NCBI RefSeq assembly: GCF_014490665.1
Contig: NZ_CP061038.1
Location: 1 to 64,000, forward strand
Source: Sphingomonas alpina
GTDB taxonomy: Bacteria > Pseudomonadota > Alphaproteobacteria > Sphingomonadales > Sphingomonadaceae
Length of the DNA stretch: 64,000 nt
Direction: 5' to 3'
Each line of letters begins with the position of its first letter. The first letter of the stretch is position 1. The notes below the pieces were generated by a model, which worked only from the letters and a program-made list of their open reading frames with translations, ran no database searches and was not told where the DNA came from. Below, one piece after another: positions 44,501-53,422 of this stretch. The translations under genes and the position numbers were made by a program.

Positions 44501-44518
44501 TTAGTATACGGTATATTG
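44501..44518. promoter_or_regulatory. Candidate operator A (TATAC palindrome) upstream of the TonB receptor
   Basis: The sequence TTAGTATACGGTATATTG contains the palindrome TATAC-G-GTATA, 63 bp before the receptor start. Similar elements occur at the other three promoter regions of the sugar island. Confidence 0.5.
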
Positions 44519-44580
44519 TAGGGCACAGAGGGGATACGAGGTGCCCACTACGGCGTCAACGGCCTGAGGGGTGGAAAAAC

Positions 44581-47382
44581 ATGAAGATCAAGACGTTCCT
44601 GAAGATCACGAGCGGCATGGGTGCGCTGATGATCGCGCTTGGCGCGACCGCCGCATCGGCCGAATCGCCCGGCGCGGACCCAGTCCCGAACGCCCTCGCT
44701 CCTGCTGTTCAGGACACGAGTATCGCCACGGACCAGGCGGCCGATGATACCGACATCATCGTCTATGGCATCCGCCAGAGCCTCTCCAAAGCAGCTGACA
44801 AGAAGAAGAACGCCAAGCAGATCGTCGATTCAATCGTGTCCGAAGACGTCGGCAAACTGCCCGACAACAATGTGCCCGAGGCGCTGTCACGCGTGACGGG
44901 TGTGCAGATCGACCGCGAACGCGGCCAGGGCCAGAACGTCACGATCCGCGGACAGGGTGGCGTACAGACGACGATCAATGGTAACAGCACCAGCCTGGGC
45001 GAAGCGCGCTCGATCAACCTTGCCGATATTCCGGCCGAACTGCTGAAGTCGGTTGATGTCTACAAGACCAGGACCGCCGATCAGGTCGAAGGCAGCATCT
45101 CCGGCACCGTCAACGTCGAACTGCGTCGTCCGCTCGACCTTAAAAAGGGCCTGACCGTCGCGGGTAGTGTGCGCGGCGTGTATGACGATATCTCGGAAAA
45201 GGTCAGCCCTTATGCCAGCTTGCTGGTTGGCGGACGCTGGGACACCGGCATCGGCGAGATCGGCGTGCTGTTCAACGGGTCGTACACACGCACCAACTAT
45301 TTCGAGAATTATATCGAGAGCGAATCGCCCGATGTCGCGTGCTGCCGCGATTCGAATACCGGTGTTATCGACCCCAACTCGCCCTTGGCATCCGTTCCCG
45401 TTGCCTTGCGGGGCACGATCATCCCCTATCGGGCTTTTTACGGCCTGGAACGTGGCAATGTGAAGCGGCCGTCGCTGAACGCGGTGGTCCAGTGGCGTGC
45501 CAACGACCGGCTCGATTTCGTCCTGGAGGGCGGTTACATCGGCGCACGCGAGCAGCGGCAGATCGACCGCCTGTTCATTCAGGCACGCGAATATGGTTCC
45601 ACGCTGAGCAATATCGTCGTCGGTCAAGACGGCCGCACCGCACAACAGGTGACGATCAACAATCCGAATGGTGTGCCGGCCGGTGTGGATTCGATCTACA
45701 ACACGTTCCGCTCGAACCTCTACACCACCAATTTCGAGGCACACTGGCGCGGCGACCGCGCCCAGATCAACGCCAGTGCGCAATATAACTGGAGCAACGA
45801 CGGTTATTATTTCGTCGAACAGATATTGCGTTTCCGCAACCAGACATCGGCGACGGTCAACTTCAATTCGGACCAAGTTCCCGGTGGAGCGCCCTCGATC
45901 AGCTTCGGCAATACGGACCTGTCCAATATCGCCAATTATGGCGTCGATCGTTTCCAGGACAACAAAGGCCAATCGACCAACAAGGAATTTGCCGGTCAGG
46001 TCGATCTGACACTGCAGCTGAGCGACGCGAGCCTGTTGCGCTCGCTGCAAACCGGTTTCCGCTACTCGACCCGCAACAGCGATCGCTCCTATGGCTATCG
46101 CGATGGCCTTCCACGCGTGGCCGGTGCATTGGCACCACTGTCGGCTTTCCCTGGCGGCGGCCAGGCATCATTGGTTTCCCCGCAGATCGATGGCGTGACC
46201 AGCCCGCAATGGTTCCAGATCCCCGGGGCCGTACTGCTCGACAATATCGAGGCTATCCGCACCTATATTCAGCAGACCGATCCCGGTAACGCCGCGCGCT
46301 TTGCGAGTGAATTCCCCTCGCAGGATCGTGGGCAGACCTTCAAGACCAACGAGAACACGTTCGCCGCTTATGCCCAGATCAACTATGCGTTCAAGCTAGG
46401 CTTCCCGATCGACGGCGTGGCTGGCGTTCGCTACACCAACACCTACGGATCGGTGAACAGTTTCGACTATCGTCCCGGGGACGCCAGCAACGGCTTCCAG
46501 GACATCGTGCAGGCAGCGACCGGTCGCGGGAATTACACCGACATCCTGCCGAGCATCAACGCGATCGTGCATTTCACGCCGAAGGTGCAGTTGCGTCTCG
46601 CCTACACGCAGAACGTGCAGCGTCCAGGCTTTTATGATCTGCGCCCGTTCGCCTTTGTGGAAACACGCGCCACCCCGCCGATCGTGTTTGCCGGCAACCC
46701 TGATCTCAAAGCGCAACGCGGCACCAATTGGGATGCGTCGCTGGAATATTATTTCGGACGCGCGGGATCGATCACGCTGGCCGGCTATATAAAGACTGCA
46801 AGCGGCTATCTCTATTACAGCCGTGAAGAAGAGGCGGATCTCTCGCGCTTCGGCTTGCCCGGGCAGTCCGGTTTCGTCGAACAGCAGCGCAATGCCGGTA
46901 AAGGTACGTTCAAGGGGATCGAGGCGAGCGCTCAGAGTTTCTTCGATTTCCTTCCGGGTTTCTGGCGCAACTTCGGCGCCAGCGCCAACTTCACCTATCT
47001 GGCGAAAGCGCGCGTCGAATATCCGTATCCGGAAGATTTTCCCGGCGCGTTCGACTTCCCAGGCACCTCGAAGTACACGGTAAACGCAGCACTTTATTAT
47101 GATACGCCGACCTTCAGCACGCGCATCGCATACAATTACCGGTCGAGCTATCGCCTCGGTATCTTCGTCGATAACCCGGAATATTCGCCTTACAACGGTA
47201 ATACCTCACGGCTGGATGCGGCGGTCAACTTCACGCCGGTCAAGTTCATGACGTTGTCGCTGGAGGGCACCAACCTGCTCGGTGACGATAACAGGCGATA
47301 TTTCGGACAGCAGAATCTGCTGCCGCTTGGGGTTCGTTTCCAGGCACGCACGCTCCAGGCCAGCGCCCGTTTCCGCTTTTAG
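44581..47382 (+). CDS. TonB-dependent receptor, probable carbohydrate transporter
   Basis: A 933-residue outer-membrane receptor. A signal peptide (KTFLKITSGMGALMIALGATAASA) leads to a short region with the TonB-box-like DDTDIIVYG, then the plug (about 60-190: SIVSEDVGKLPDNNVPEAL, VTIRGQGGVQTTINGNS, VEGSISGTVNVELRRPLDL) and a 22-strand barrel ending LQASARFRF with the C-terminal Phe. The length and plug sequence place it in the Caulobacter/sphingomonad TonB-receptor clade that imports glycans. A GAGGGG signal precedes the ATG. It heads the sugar island and is followed by a terminator and two PA-IL-like genes. Confidence 0.93.
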   Translation: MKIKTFLKITSGMGALMIALGATAASAESPGADPVPNALAPAVQDTSIATDQAADDTDIIVYGIRQSLSKAADKKKNAKQIVDSIVSEDVGKLPDNNVPEALSRVTGVQIDRERGQGQNVTIRGQGGVQTTINGNSTSLGEARSINLADIPAELLKSVDVYKTRTADQVEGSISGTVNVELRRPLDLKKGLTVAGSVRGVYDDISEKVSPYASLLVGGRWDTGIGEIGVLFNGSYTRTNYFENYIESESPDVACCRDSNTGVIDPNSPLASVPVALRGTIIPYRAFYGLERGNVKRPSLNAVVQWRANDRLDFVLEGGYIGAREQRQIDRLFIQAREYGSTLSNIVVGQDGRTAQQVTINNPNGVPAGVDSIYNTFRSNLYTTNFEAHWRGDRAQINASAQYNWSNDGYYFVEQILRFRNQTSATVNFNSDQVPGGAPSISFGNTDLSNIANYGVDRFQDNKGQSTNKEFAGQVDLTLQLSDASLLRSLQTGFRYSTRNSDRSYGYRDGLPRVAGALAPLSAFPGGGQASLVSPQIDGVTSPQWFQIPGAVLLDNIEAIRTYIQQTDPGNAARFASEFPSQDRGQTFKTNENTFAAYAQINYAFKLGFPIDGVAGVRYTNTYGSVNSFDYRPGDASNGFQDIVQAATGRGNYTDILPSINAIVHFTPKVQLRLAYTQNVQRPGFYDLRPFAFVETRATPPIVFAGNPDLKAQRGTNWDASLEYYFGRAGSITLAGYIKTASGYLYYSREEEADLSRFGLPGQSGFVEQQRNAGKGTFKGIEASAQSFFDFLPGFWRNFGASANFTYLAKARVEYPYPEDFPGAFDFPGTSKYTVNAALYYDTPTFSTRIAYNYRSSYRLGIFVDNPEYSPYNGNTSRLDAAVNFTPVKFMTLSLEGTNLLGDDNRRYFGQQNLLPLGVRFQARTLQASARFRF

Positions 47383-47437
47383 TGTTTCACGGTCGCATAT
47401 GCATTCCGATCTCCCCCTTATGCGACACCAACCTCCA

Positions 47438-47468
47438 GGGTCGCGGCTCACGCCGCGGCCCCTTTTTT
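47438..47468 (+). terminator. Rho-independent terminator after the TonB receptor
   Basis: A GGGTCGCGGC / GCCGCGGCCC stem (one T-G pair), loop TCAC, followed by CC and TTTTTT. It lies 56 bp after the receptor stop and 40 bp before the first PA-IL-like start, so the two units are probably separated or attenuated here. Confidence 0.85.
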
Positions 47469-47507
47469 GGGGGCGGGCAACGACAAGGCCTTGATGAGGA
47501 GACGCAT

Positions 47508-48074
47508 ATGAAGATTCCGGTATGGGCGCTTGTCGTCGCGGCCGCCTTCGTCACCGCGCCCGCCGCCGCGAAGGACCTGACCGTAAAGGTCGATGCGCGC
47601 GCGATGCCGTGGCGTGTTGGGGTCAATCCCAAGATGCCGTTCGGGCGGGGTGACGGCAAAGGGCCAGCGATCGTCATGGGCATGAATCTGCTGTCCGGCA
47701 CCAAGGTGCGCTTCAGGGCGACGGGAAGCACCGACACGATCATCGGGGGCGAGAAGTTCGGCCCGTCGGGTCAGGCCGCTTATGTGACCGATGCCAATAC
47801 CGGCGGGTCGGGCAGCTTCTTTCCCAGCCGCTACATTCCGGCAACGCAATACCCGTTGCGGCTCAATCAACTGGTCGGCAGCTTCATCAACGCCGATGGT
47901 GGCATCATCGGTACGCCGTTTGCGATCGGCGAGAGCGCAGAGGTCGAGATTCCCGAAGGCGCGGCGGCGATCGCGCTGGGTATCAACGACGATATCTTTT
48001 CCGACAATAGCGGCGCGCTGGATGTCGTGGTCAGTTATGCCGAAGGGAGTGTGTCCGTTGAAGATCCCAAATAG
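47508..48074 (+). CDS. Secreted PA-IL (LecA)-like protein 1
   Basis: A 188-residue exported protein: a signal peptide (MKIPVWALVVAAAFVTAPAAA) plus one beta-rich domain. The C-terminal part (QLVGSFINADGGIIGTPFAI, IPEGAAAIALGINDDIFSDN, SGALDVVV; residues 121-175) parallels the LecA/PA-IL sequence order 'alv.kIg..g.i....G.f...a...GaitL.yND....NNSGsf.v'. In LecA the ND...NNSG segment binds calcium and galactose; here it is NDD...DNSG at 160-169. An N-terminal half with MPFGRG is shared with the next gene. Sugar binding is inferred. A GAGGAGA signal precedes the ATG. Confidence 0.75.
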   Translation: MKIPVWALVVAAAFVTAPAAAKDLTVKVDARAMPWRVGVNPKMPFGRGDGKGPAIVMGMNLLSGTKVRFRATGSTDTIIGGEKFGPSGQAAYVTDANTGGSGSFFPSRYIPATQYPLRLNQLVGSFINADGGIIGTPFAIGESAEVEIPEGAAAIALGINDDIFSDNSGALDVVVSYAEGSVSVEDPK

Positions 48075-48600
48075 CATTCTCGCCACGCTTGCCCTTGCCG
48101 GCCTGATCGCGCCGGCTGCTGCCTGGGGCCGGCAGGTGGTCGTGCAGGTCGATGCGAAATCCGGACCCTGGCTGCCCAAGGCGAACAAGAAGATGCCGTT
48201 CGGTCGCGACGCCGGTGCGCCTTTGGTCGTGCCGGGCATTCCCGACGTGTCGGGTAAGGTGTCGATCTATGCCGAGGGCACGACCATTTCCGCCGGTAAC
48301 GGTGCGGTCGATGCGAAGGGCGTGGAGAGCAAGGCGGTCGACGATACCAAGGGGCCGGGCGGCAAAGTCTATCCCAGCCTGTACACGCCCAAGATCCTCT
48401 ATCCCGCCAATCTCCATGCGCTCGTTGCGGTGTTCGTCGACGACAAGGGCGTGCTGGTCGGGCGGCCTTTTATCGTCGGCGAAGGCGTTCGCGTGCCGAT
48501 CCCCGAGGGCGCCAAGGCGCTTTCGCTCGGCTTCAACGATGTAAGCTTCGCCGGCAACAGTGGGTCGCTGAAGGTCATCGTCGAGATGCCCGACGACTGA
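48058..48600 (+). CDS. Secreted PA-IL (LecA)-like protein 2
   Basis: A 180-residue paralogue of the preceding protein. Translation appears to begin at TTG (giving MKIPNSILATLALAGLIAPA, a good signal peptide) with AAGGGAG about 9 nt upstream, overlapping the end of the first gene by 17 bp. Shared elements: KKMPFGRD, ALVAVFVDDKGVLVGRPFIV, IPEGAKALSLGFNDVSFAGN and SGSLKVIV. The FNDV....GNSGSL segment (159-171) is closer to LecA's ND...NNSG loop than that of protein 1. The two probably arose by tandem duplication. Confidence 0.75.
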   Translation: MKIPNSILATLALAGLIAPAAAWGRQVVVQVDAKSGPWLPKANKKMPFGRDAGAPLVVPGIPDVSGKVSIYAEGTTISAGNGAVDAKGVESKAVDDTKGPGGKVYPSLYTPKILYPANLHALVAVFVDDKGVLVGRPFIVGEGVRVPIPEGAKALSLGFNDVSFAGNSGSLKVIVEMPDD

Positions 48601-48669
48601 AGCGAAGAGGTGCTGAACCTTCGAAAATCGCGGTTCGCGCTTCGATGCTTGTGGGATGGTCGCGGTCCT

Positions 48670-48698
48670 TTAATCCTCCCCGGCACGTGGAGGATCAA
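48670..48698. repeat. Hairpin repeat (ATCCTCC...GGAGGAT)
   Basis: The arms ATCCTCC and GGAGGAT flank CCGGCACGT between the convergent PA-IL-like 2 and metallopeptidase-like genes. The core resembles the 7.34 kb hairpin and could end both transcripts. Confidence 0.55.
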
Positions 48699-48738
48699 GC
48701 GGATTTCAAGCAATGTCGGTGTGCTCCGTTCTTTCCTG

Positions 48739-50628
48739 TCAGGGGCGCCACGTATAGGCCGGTGTCGCCGTCACTTCCGGCGCAGGCGCGGTCAGCGCCG
48801 ATCCACGCTTCGGATCGGTTGCCGCCGCCTGATCGACAAAGCCGTAATAGAAGCCGCCTGCGAAGGATGCGCCGCGCTGTTCCACATCGCCGATATTGCC
48901 TGCGGTGCCGGACAGGGTGATGTTGTTCTCATATTCGCCAAGACCCAGGAATGTCGTGAAGGCGCGGGCATCGTCGCGCACCACGGTGTTCTTGCGCAGC
49001 ACGGTCAGGTTGCCGACCCGGGCATTGCCCAGCACCTGTGCCTGATCGGCGACCACCGCATGATCCTCGATCCGCGCGTTACCGGACACGGTGCCCGACA
49101 GGACGCGTGCATAGGGCCCGACATAGGCGCTCGCCGCGACGGTCGCGCCCGCCGCGACCCAGCCGCCGCCATTGGCGTGTTTGTGGCCGCCGGCGAGGAT
49201 CACCGCGCCGGGCTGATAGTTTTGCGGCATCGCGCCGGTGAACTGCACCATCCAGGGATAGCGATAGACCGAATACCAGGGCTGGTCCCAGCGCACTTTC
49301 TGCATCGCGGTGGGGGTCGCGATGACGACCAGGAACAAGCCGGTATCGCCGGACTGGACCGCGATGCTCGCCTGCCCGTCGCTGCCGCGCTGCATCGCGC
49401 TATAGCGCGCCTTGCCGTCCGCACCGACTGCGACTAGGCCGTAGCGCCAGCCGGAATCGGGTGCGGGGATCGGGTTCGGCTCATCGGCCAGGCCGGGCAG
49501 GGTGGCGGTAGCCGATGCGGCCTGGACCACGCCGCGGAAATCGACCGTGACGGTCGACGCGCCTGAATCGGGATAGAGCTTGACGATGTTATAACCCCAG
49601 CGCTGCGGCGCCCAGGCCGAGGGCACCGCGAAGCGCCGGTTGGCGAGATCGATCGGATCGAGCACCGTCGCCGCCAGGATGCTGCTGTCGGTCGTCTGAT
49701 CATAGCTGCCGTAATTGGCGCGGTACACCACACCCTGATCGCTGCCGTCGGGATTGATGTAATCCCAGTTGGCATTGCGCATCGCCCATTCGCCGAACCG
49801 GTCGTTCAGTTGCTCGATCGTCCAGCCCTGATTGGCCATCAGCACCGACAGGGGATCGGCGGTTTTTTGTGCCGCATCGCCCGCCTTGGGCGCCTTGTTC
49901 CAGATATCGTTGATCGCGGCGTAGCCGTAGCGGTCCTTGATATATTCGAGGAACTGCCAGTTGCAGTAACGCGTGCGCGTCGACCCGTAATAGAGATGCG
50001 GATATTGCTTGAGGAAGATCGAGCAATGCGTGTTGCTGCGGAATTCCGGCAGCTGCGTGGTCATCCAGTTGGCATGGCTCTCGAACAGCCAGCCGGTATA
50101 GGGCGAATCCTGCAGCCCGCCGGTCATCGTCTGCAGCGCATGAGTGAATTCGTGCGCCAGTCCGAAATGGTCGGCCAGCGCGCCCGGGCCGATCCACATG
50201 CCGGGATTGCCGTTGCCATCGGCACCGCCGGTCAGGCCATAGCTTGGCACGATCGCGATATTGACCTTGTGCTTGGTCGCCGAGCCGCAGAACGGCGCGC
50301 GGAAGCCGATCGTGTCGATGAAATATTTCCAGGTATATTCCAGCTGCACCCCCGCCGCATCGGCCATCGGCTGGGCGACGTCGTTGTTGTTCCAGCGGAA
50401 CGCGAAATGCTCCGTCTCGTAGCGGATCGGTGGTTGTGCATCGGACGTCGCCACCGCCGTATAGGCACCGGGGACGCACGCCCCGGCCGAAGGCGTCGGC
50501 GTTGGTGCCGGTGTGGCCGTGGGTGTCGGCGCTGGCGCCGGCGTGGTGGTGACTCCGCCACCGCTGCTGCCGCCACACGCCGTGAGAACCACCGCAAGCG
50601 CGGGGATCAGTCGCATCGTCCTGTTCAT
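48739..50628 (-). CDS. Lipoprotein with metallopeptidase-like HEFTH motif (Svx/AvrXca-like)
   Basis: A 629-residue protein. A lipobox signal (LIPALAVVLTAC, Cys18) is followed by a Ser/Gly then Thr/Pro/Ala-rich linker to about residue 48. The next domain carries HEFTH at 159-163 inside GLAHEFTHALQTMTG, a gluzincin-type zinc motif, with WLFESHANWM downstream as a possible third-ligand segment. The C-terminal 130 residues have repeated short strands (GATVAASAYVGPYARVLSG, GNARIEDHAVVADQAQVLGN) like a left-handed beta-helix. The family resembles DUF6055/Svx-AvrXca secreted proteins of plant-associated bacteria. Third gene of the S9-peptidase operon. Confidence 0.78.
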   Translation of the reverse strand: MNRTMRLIPALAVVLTACGGSSGGGVTTTPAPAPTPTATPAPTPTPSAGACVPGAYTAVATSDAQPPIRYETEHFAFRWNNNDVAQPMADAAGVQLEYTWKYFIDTIGFRAPFCGSATKHKVNIAIVPSYGLTGGADGNGNPGMWIGPGALADHFGLAHEFTHALQTMTGGLQDSPYTGWLFESHANWMTTQLPEFRSNTHCSIFLKQYPHLYYGSTRTRYCNWQFLEYIKDRYGYAAINDIWNKAPKAGDAAQKTADPLSVLMANQGWTIEQLNDRFGEWAMRNANWDYINPDGSDQGVVYRANYGSYDQTTDSSILAATVLDPIDLANRRFAVPSAWAPQRWGYNIVKLYPDSGASTVTVDFRGVVQAASATATLPGLADEPNPIPAPDSGWRYGLVAVGADGKARYSAMQRGSDGQASIAVQSGDTGLFLVVIATPTAMQKVRWDQPWYSVYRYPWMVQFTGAMPQNYQPGAVILAGGHKHANGGGWVAAGATVAASAYVGPYARVLSGTVSGNARIEDHAVVADQAQVLGNARVGNLTVLRKNTVVRDDARAFTTFLGLGEYENNITLSGTAGNIGDVEQRGASFAGGFYYGFVDQAAATDPKRGSALTAPAPEVTATPAYTWRP

Positions 50629-50664
50629 GCCACGTGCCTTCAATATCCGGGGAGATGCGAAAAA

Positions 50665-53415
50665 TCAGTTCGCCTTGAGCGTCACTCTGGTCGGTTGCGC
50701 AGAAAGCGGGATGGTCCGGCCACCGCGTTCCTCGACACCCTGATCGGTTGCGTAGCGGCGCGCGCCGGCGACGGTCGTTTCGACGAACAGGCGCGCGGCC
50801 GGTGTCGCAGCGTCGGCGGGATCGAGCGTCAGTGTGATCGCCCCGGTCTTCACATCATAGGACGCCGCAGCGATCTTGCCGGATTCGAGCGTCAGCCACA
50901 CGCCTGCCGGCGCGACGAACAGGCGCGTGCGCGCGCCATCCTTTGGCGCGATGGAGATCGTACCGGCGTTTTGCGAGACATTGCCGCCGAAGCCGAGCCA
51001 GCCGAACGTCGGATCCTTGACCAGATAGGTCGCCGCGGTCAGCGCATGGCCATAGAAACCCATGCCGTAATCGCCGGTATAGGGATCCCATTTCAGCATG
51101 TCGGGCGCGGAATGGAACGCGGCGGACGAGAAGCCGGTCTGATCGATATTGGTGATGCCGCCCATCATGCCGCCATAAGCGACGCGCAGCAGGTGGAAAT
51201 CGGCCGGGTTCTGGCGATAGGCATCGAACAGCGGCACCGCGTTCAGCGTCGATCCGTAGTGATGGATCTGCCGCTCGATGCGCGGGAACTTGCCGCCATA
51301 GAGGAAGTCCCAATAGCGCCGCGCATTGCCGTTATAGCCCCAGTGCGGGATGGTCGGATCATAAGCGAGGATCACTTCGCGCGTGACATCGGCTTGGGGC
51401 TGATATCCGAAATAGCGCATCCAGGCATAGACTTCGGCCTGGCCGGTCGAATCCCACGGCATCTCGCTGCCGAAGGGATATTGCAGCGTCTTCCAATGAT
51501 CGGCGCGGCCCTTCATCAGCCGTTCCATCTCGGCCGCCTCGGCCGTCAGGCCTTCGCGTTTCAAATCCTTCAGGATGTCGACGAACACGTCGCCCTCCAT
51601 CAGCCCGAACTCGGCATAATAAGGCGCGTCGCGCATCATCGCGACGGTCGTCTTGTACGCATGGTCGAGATACCAGCGCCAGGTCTGGGTCTTGACCAGG
51701 CCGGGATGGTTGCGCGCCAGCCGGTACAGCACCCAATGGCCGATCGCGACATGCGGATAATTATAGGCGCGGCCGAGATCGCCGGCGTCTTTCTTCGACC
51801 AGGATGTCCAGCTCTTCCAATTGACCGACTTGTCGTAATAATCGGGGAATTCGGCCGGGTCGTAATAGAAGATGCTCTTCCGCACTGCGCCCGCGTGCGG
51901 GCCGTCGGCGACCTGCAGCTTGCCCACGACGGTTTCGTTGACCAGCCGTTCGAGCTTGGCGACTTCGCCCGCGTCGGGATTGTCGAGCTGCTTCATCATC
52001 GCCGCGACCCACGCGCCGCCGCCGCCTTCGTCGCTCATACCCGCGATCCACACACGGGGTTCCTGCGTGACGATCTTGCCGGCGTCGCGGTCATAGGTGA
52101 GGATCGCGGGCGCGCGCTTGAACGGGTCGTTCTTGTCGTCGAACCATTGTTTGGTGGTCGAGAAGCGGCCGATATCGGCCATCGTCTGGTCGAGCGGCTT
52201 GGTGACGAAATAACTCACCGTCTGCACGCTGCCATCGGCGTAGGTGATCGACAGGCGTGCACGGCCGAAATCGCGACCGCGGATCGTATAGCGGCGCCAG
52301 CCCTTGACCGAACCCGCGGCGGTCGCGGTCAGCGCACCCGCCGGCCAGCTCTCCACCTTGCTCACCGCTTGCGCGCTATTGAGGAACAGGCTCGCTTCCT
52401 GATCGGTCGGCACGACATAGCCGGGAATGCCGACCGCGACCGGGCGCTTGTTGGCGGTCAGCGTGGTTTCGATCGCGCGGATCGACGGCGACTGGACGAA
52501 ACGCACGCCGACGGTGCGGCTCGCGCCGGGCGCCAGAGTGAAGCTGGTCGGCGCGTTCCACTGTTCATTGGCGTCCTTCCACTCCTTCTCGGCGAAACCC
52601 TTGCTCGCCACGGTCCAGTCGTAAAATCCTTCCGAGGTCTGGCCGCGATCGCTCTTGTCGGTGAAGATGTCGCCTTTGGGCGCATGACGGTCCTGCAGGA
52701 TCGGACGATAGGCCTCGAGCGGGGTGCCGCGTTCGGGCACGACGAGCAGCGCGGGGCCCTTGCCGTTCAAGCGGGTGACCTGAAGATATCCCGCGTCGCG
52801 GCCGATATAGGGATCGACGAAGCTCGCCTGAGTGTGCGCCTGTTCCAGGCTGCGCTCGGTGATGATGTTGTCGAACACCATCGGCATGCCAAGCCCGCCG
52901 ACCTCGATCGCGCTGGCCGATCGGTTGACCAGCGTGAAACGCAGCGCCAGTACGCCGCCGACATTGACCCAGCGGCGTTCGACCGTGATCGGCACCCCGC
53001 CCATCGAGGCGGTGATGTCGGCGGCGGCGATCGTCCCGGCGGTGGCCGGTAGCGTGCGGATCGGCTTGCGCGCGCGCTGCGAGGCATAGTCCTGCCACTC
53101 GCCGCCGGCCGAGCGCAGTCGCAGATGCAGATCGCCGAGATGGACATAACCATCGCCTTGGCGCTCCGCCTCTCGGCCGCCGGGGACATAATCGAAGCCG
53201 GCCTCGGCCGCCGGCGACAGCCGTGCCAGCGTACCCGTGTCGCTGCGCAGCGCGATGCGAAAGGCGCCGACCGAGAAGGGCTGAGTCGCGATCGGCTTGT
53301 AAACCGGTTTCGGTTTCGCCTGTTCCTGCGCGGCGATCGCGGAGGTGACCAGCCCGGTGGCAGTGACGCTCGCCAGGACCAGCGCGGCGGCGGAGAGAAG
53401 TCTGGAGTTGGACAT
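50665..53415 (-). CDS. Large DUF5695-like periplasmic protein, probable glycan-active enzyme
   Basis: A 916-residue exported protein with signal MSNSRLLSAAALVLASVTAT. The N-terminal third is beta-rich (SVGAFRIALRSDTGTLARL, RRWVNVGGVLALRFTLVNRS, LGMPMVFDN). The middle is helical with many aromatics (RAYNYPHVAIGHWVLYRLAR, TWRWYLDHAYKTTVAMM, YAWMRYFGYQPQADVTREVI), typical of an (alpha/alpha)6 toroid. The last 150 residues are beta again. This layout fits DUF5695-type proteins related to glycoside hydrolases. The catalytic acids are not identified. It starts 7 bp after the S9 peptidase stop; an ATG 6 bp earlier is an alternative. Confidence 0.78.
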   Translation of the reverse strand: MSNSRLLSAAALVLASVTATGLVTSAIAAQEQAKPKPVYKPIATQPFSVGAFRIALRSDTGTLARLSPAAEAGFDYVPGGREAERQGDGYVHLGDLHLRLRSAGGEWQDYASQRARKPIRTLPATAGTIAAADITASMGGVPITVERRWVNVGGVLALRFTLVNRSASAIEVGGLGMPMVFDNIITERSLEQAHTQASFVDPYIGRDAGYLQVTRLNGKGPALLVVPERGTPLEAYRPILQDRHAPKGDIFTDKSDRGQTSEGFYDWTVASKGFAEKEWKDANEQWNAPTSFTLAPGASRTVGVRFVQSPSIRAIETTLTANKRPVAVGIPGYVVPTDQEASLFLNSAQAVSKVESWPAGALTATAAGSVKGWRRYTIRGRDFGRARLSITYADGSVQTVSYFVTKPLDQTMADIGRFSTTKQWFDDKNDPFKRAPAILTYDRDAGKIVTQEPRVWIAGMSDEGGGGAWVAAMMKQLDNPDAGEVAKLERLVNETVVGKLQVADGPHAGAVRKSIFYYDPAEFPDYYDKSVNWKSWTSWSKKDAGDLGRAYNYPHVAIGHWVLYRLARNHPGLVKTQTWRWYLDHAYKTTVAMMRDAPYYAEFGLMEGDVFVDILKDLKREGLTAEAAEMERLMKGRADHWKTLQYPFGSEMPWDSTGQAEVYAWMRYFGYQPQADVTREVILAYDPTIPHWGYNGNARRYWDFLYGGKFPRIERQIHHYGSTLNAVPLFDAYRQNPADFHLLRVAYGGMMGGITNIDQTGFSSAAFHSAPDMLKWDPYTGDYGMGFYGHALTAATYLVKDPTFGWLGFGGNVSQNAGTISIAPKDGARTRLFVAPAGVWLTLESGKIAAASYDVKTGAITLTLDPADAATPAARLFVETTVAGARRYATDQGVEERGGRTIPLSAQPTRVTLKAN

Positions 53416-53422
53416 GATCATC

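Noticed and set aside
49810..53052. Open frame of 1080 codons on the plus strand
   Set aside because: It is antisense to the metallopeptidase-like and DUF5695-like genes; its translation is Arg/Asp/Gly-rich with no family resemblance and no ribosome-binding site. GC-rich coding DNA commonly keeps the opposite frame open.
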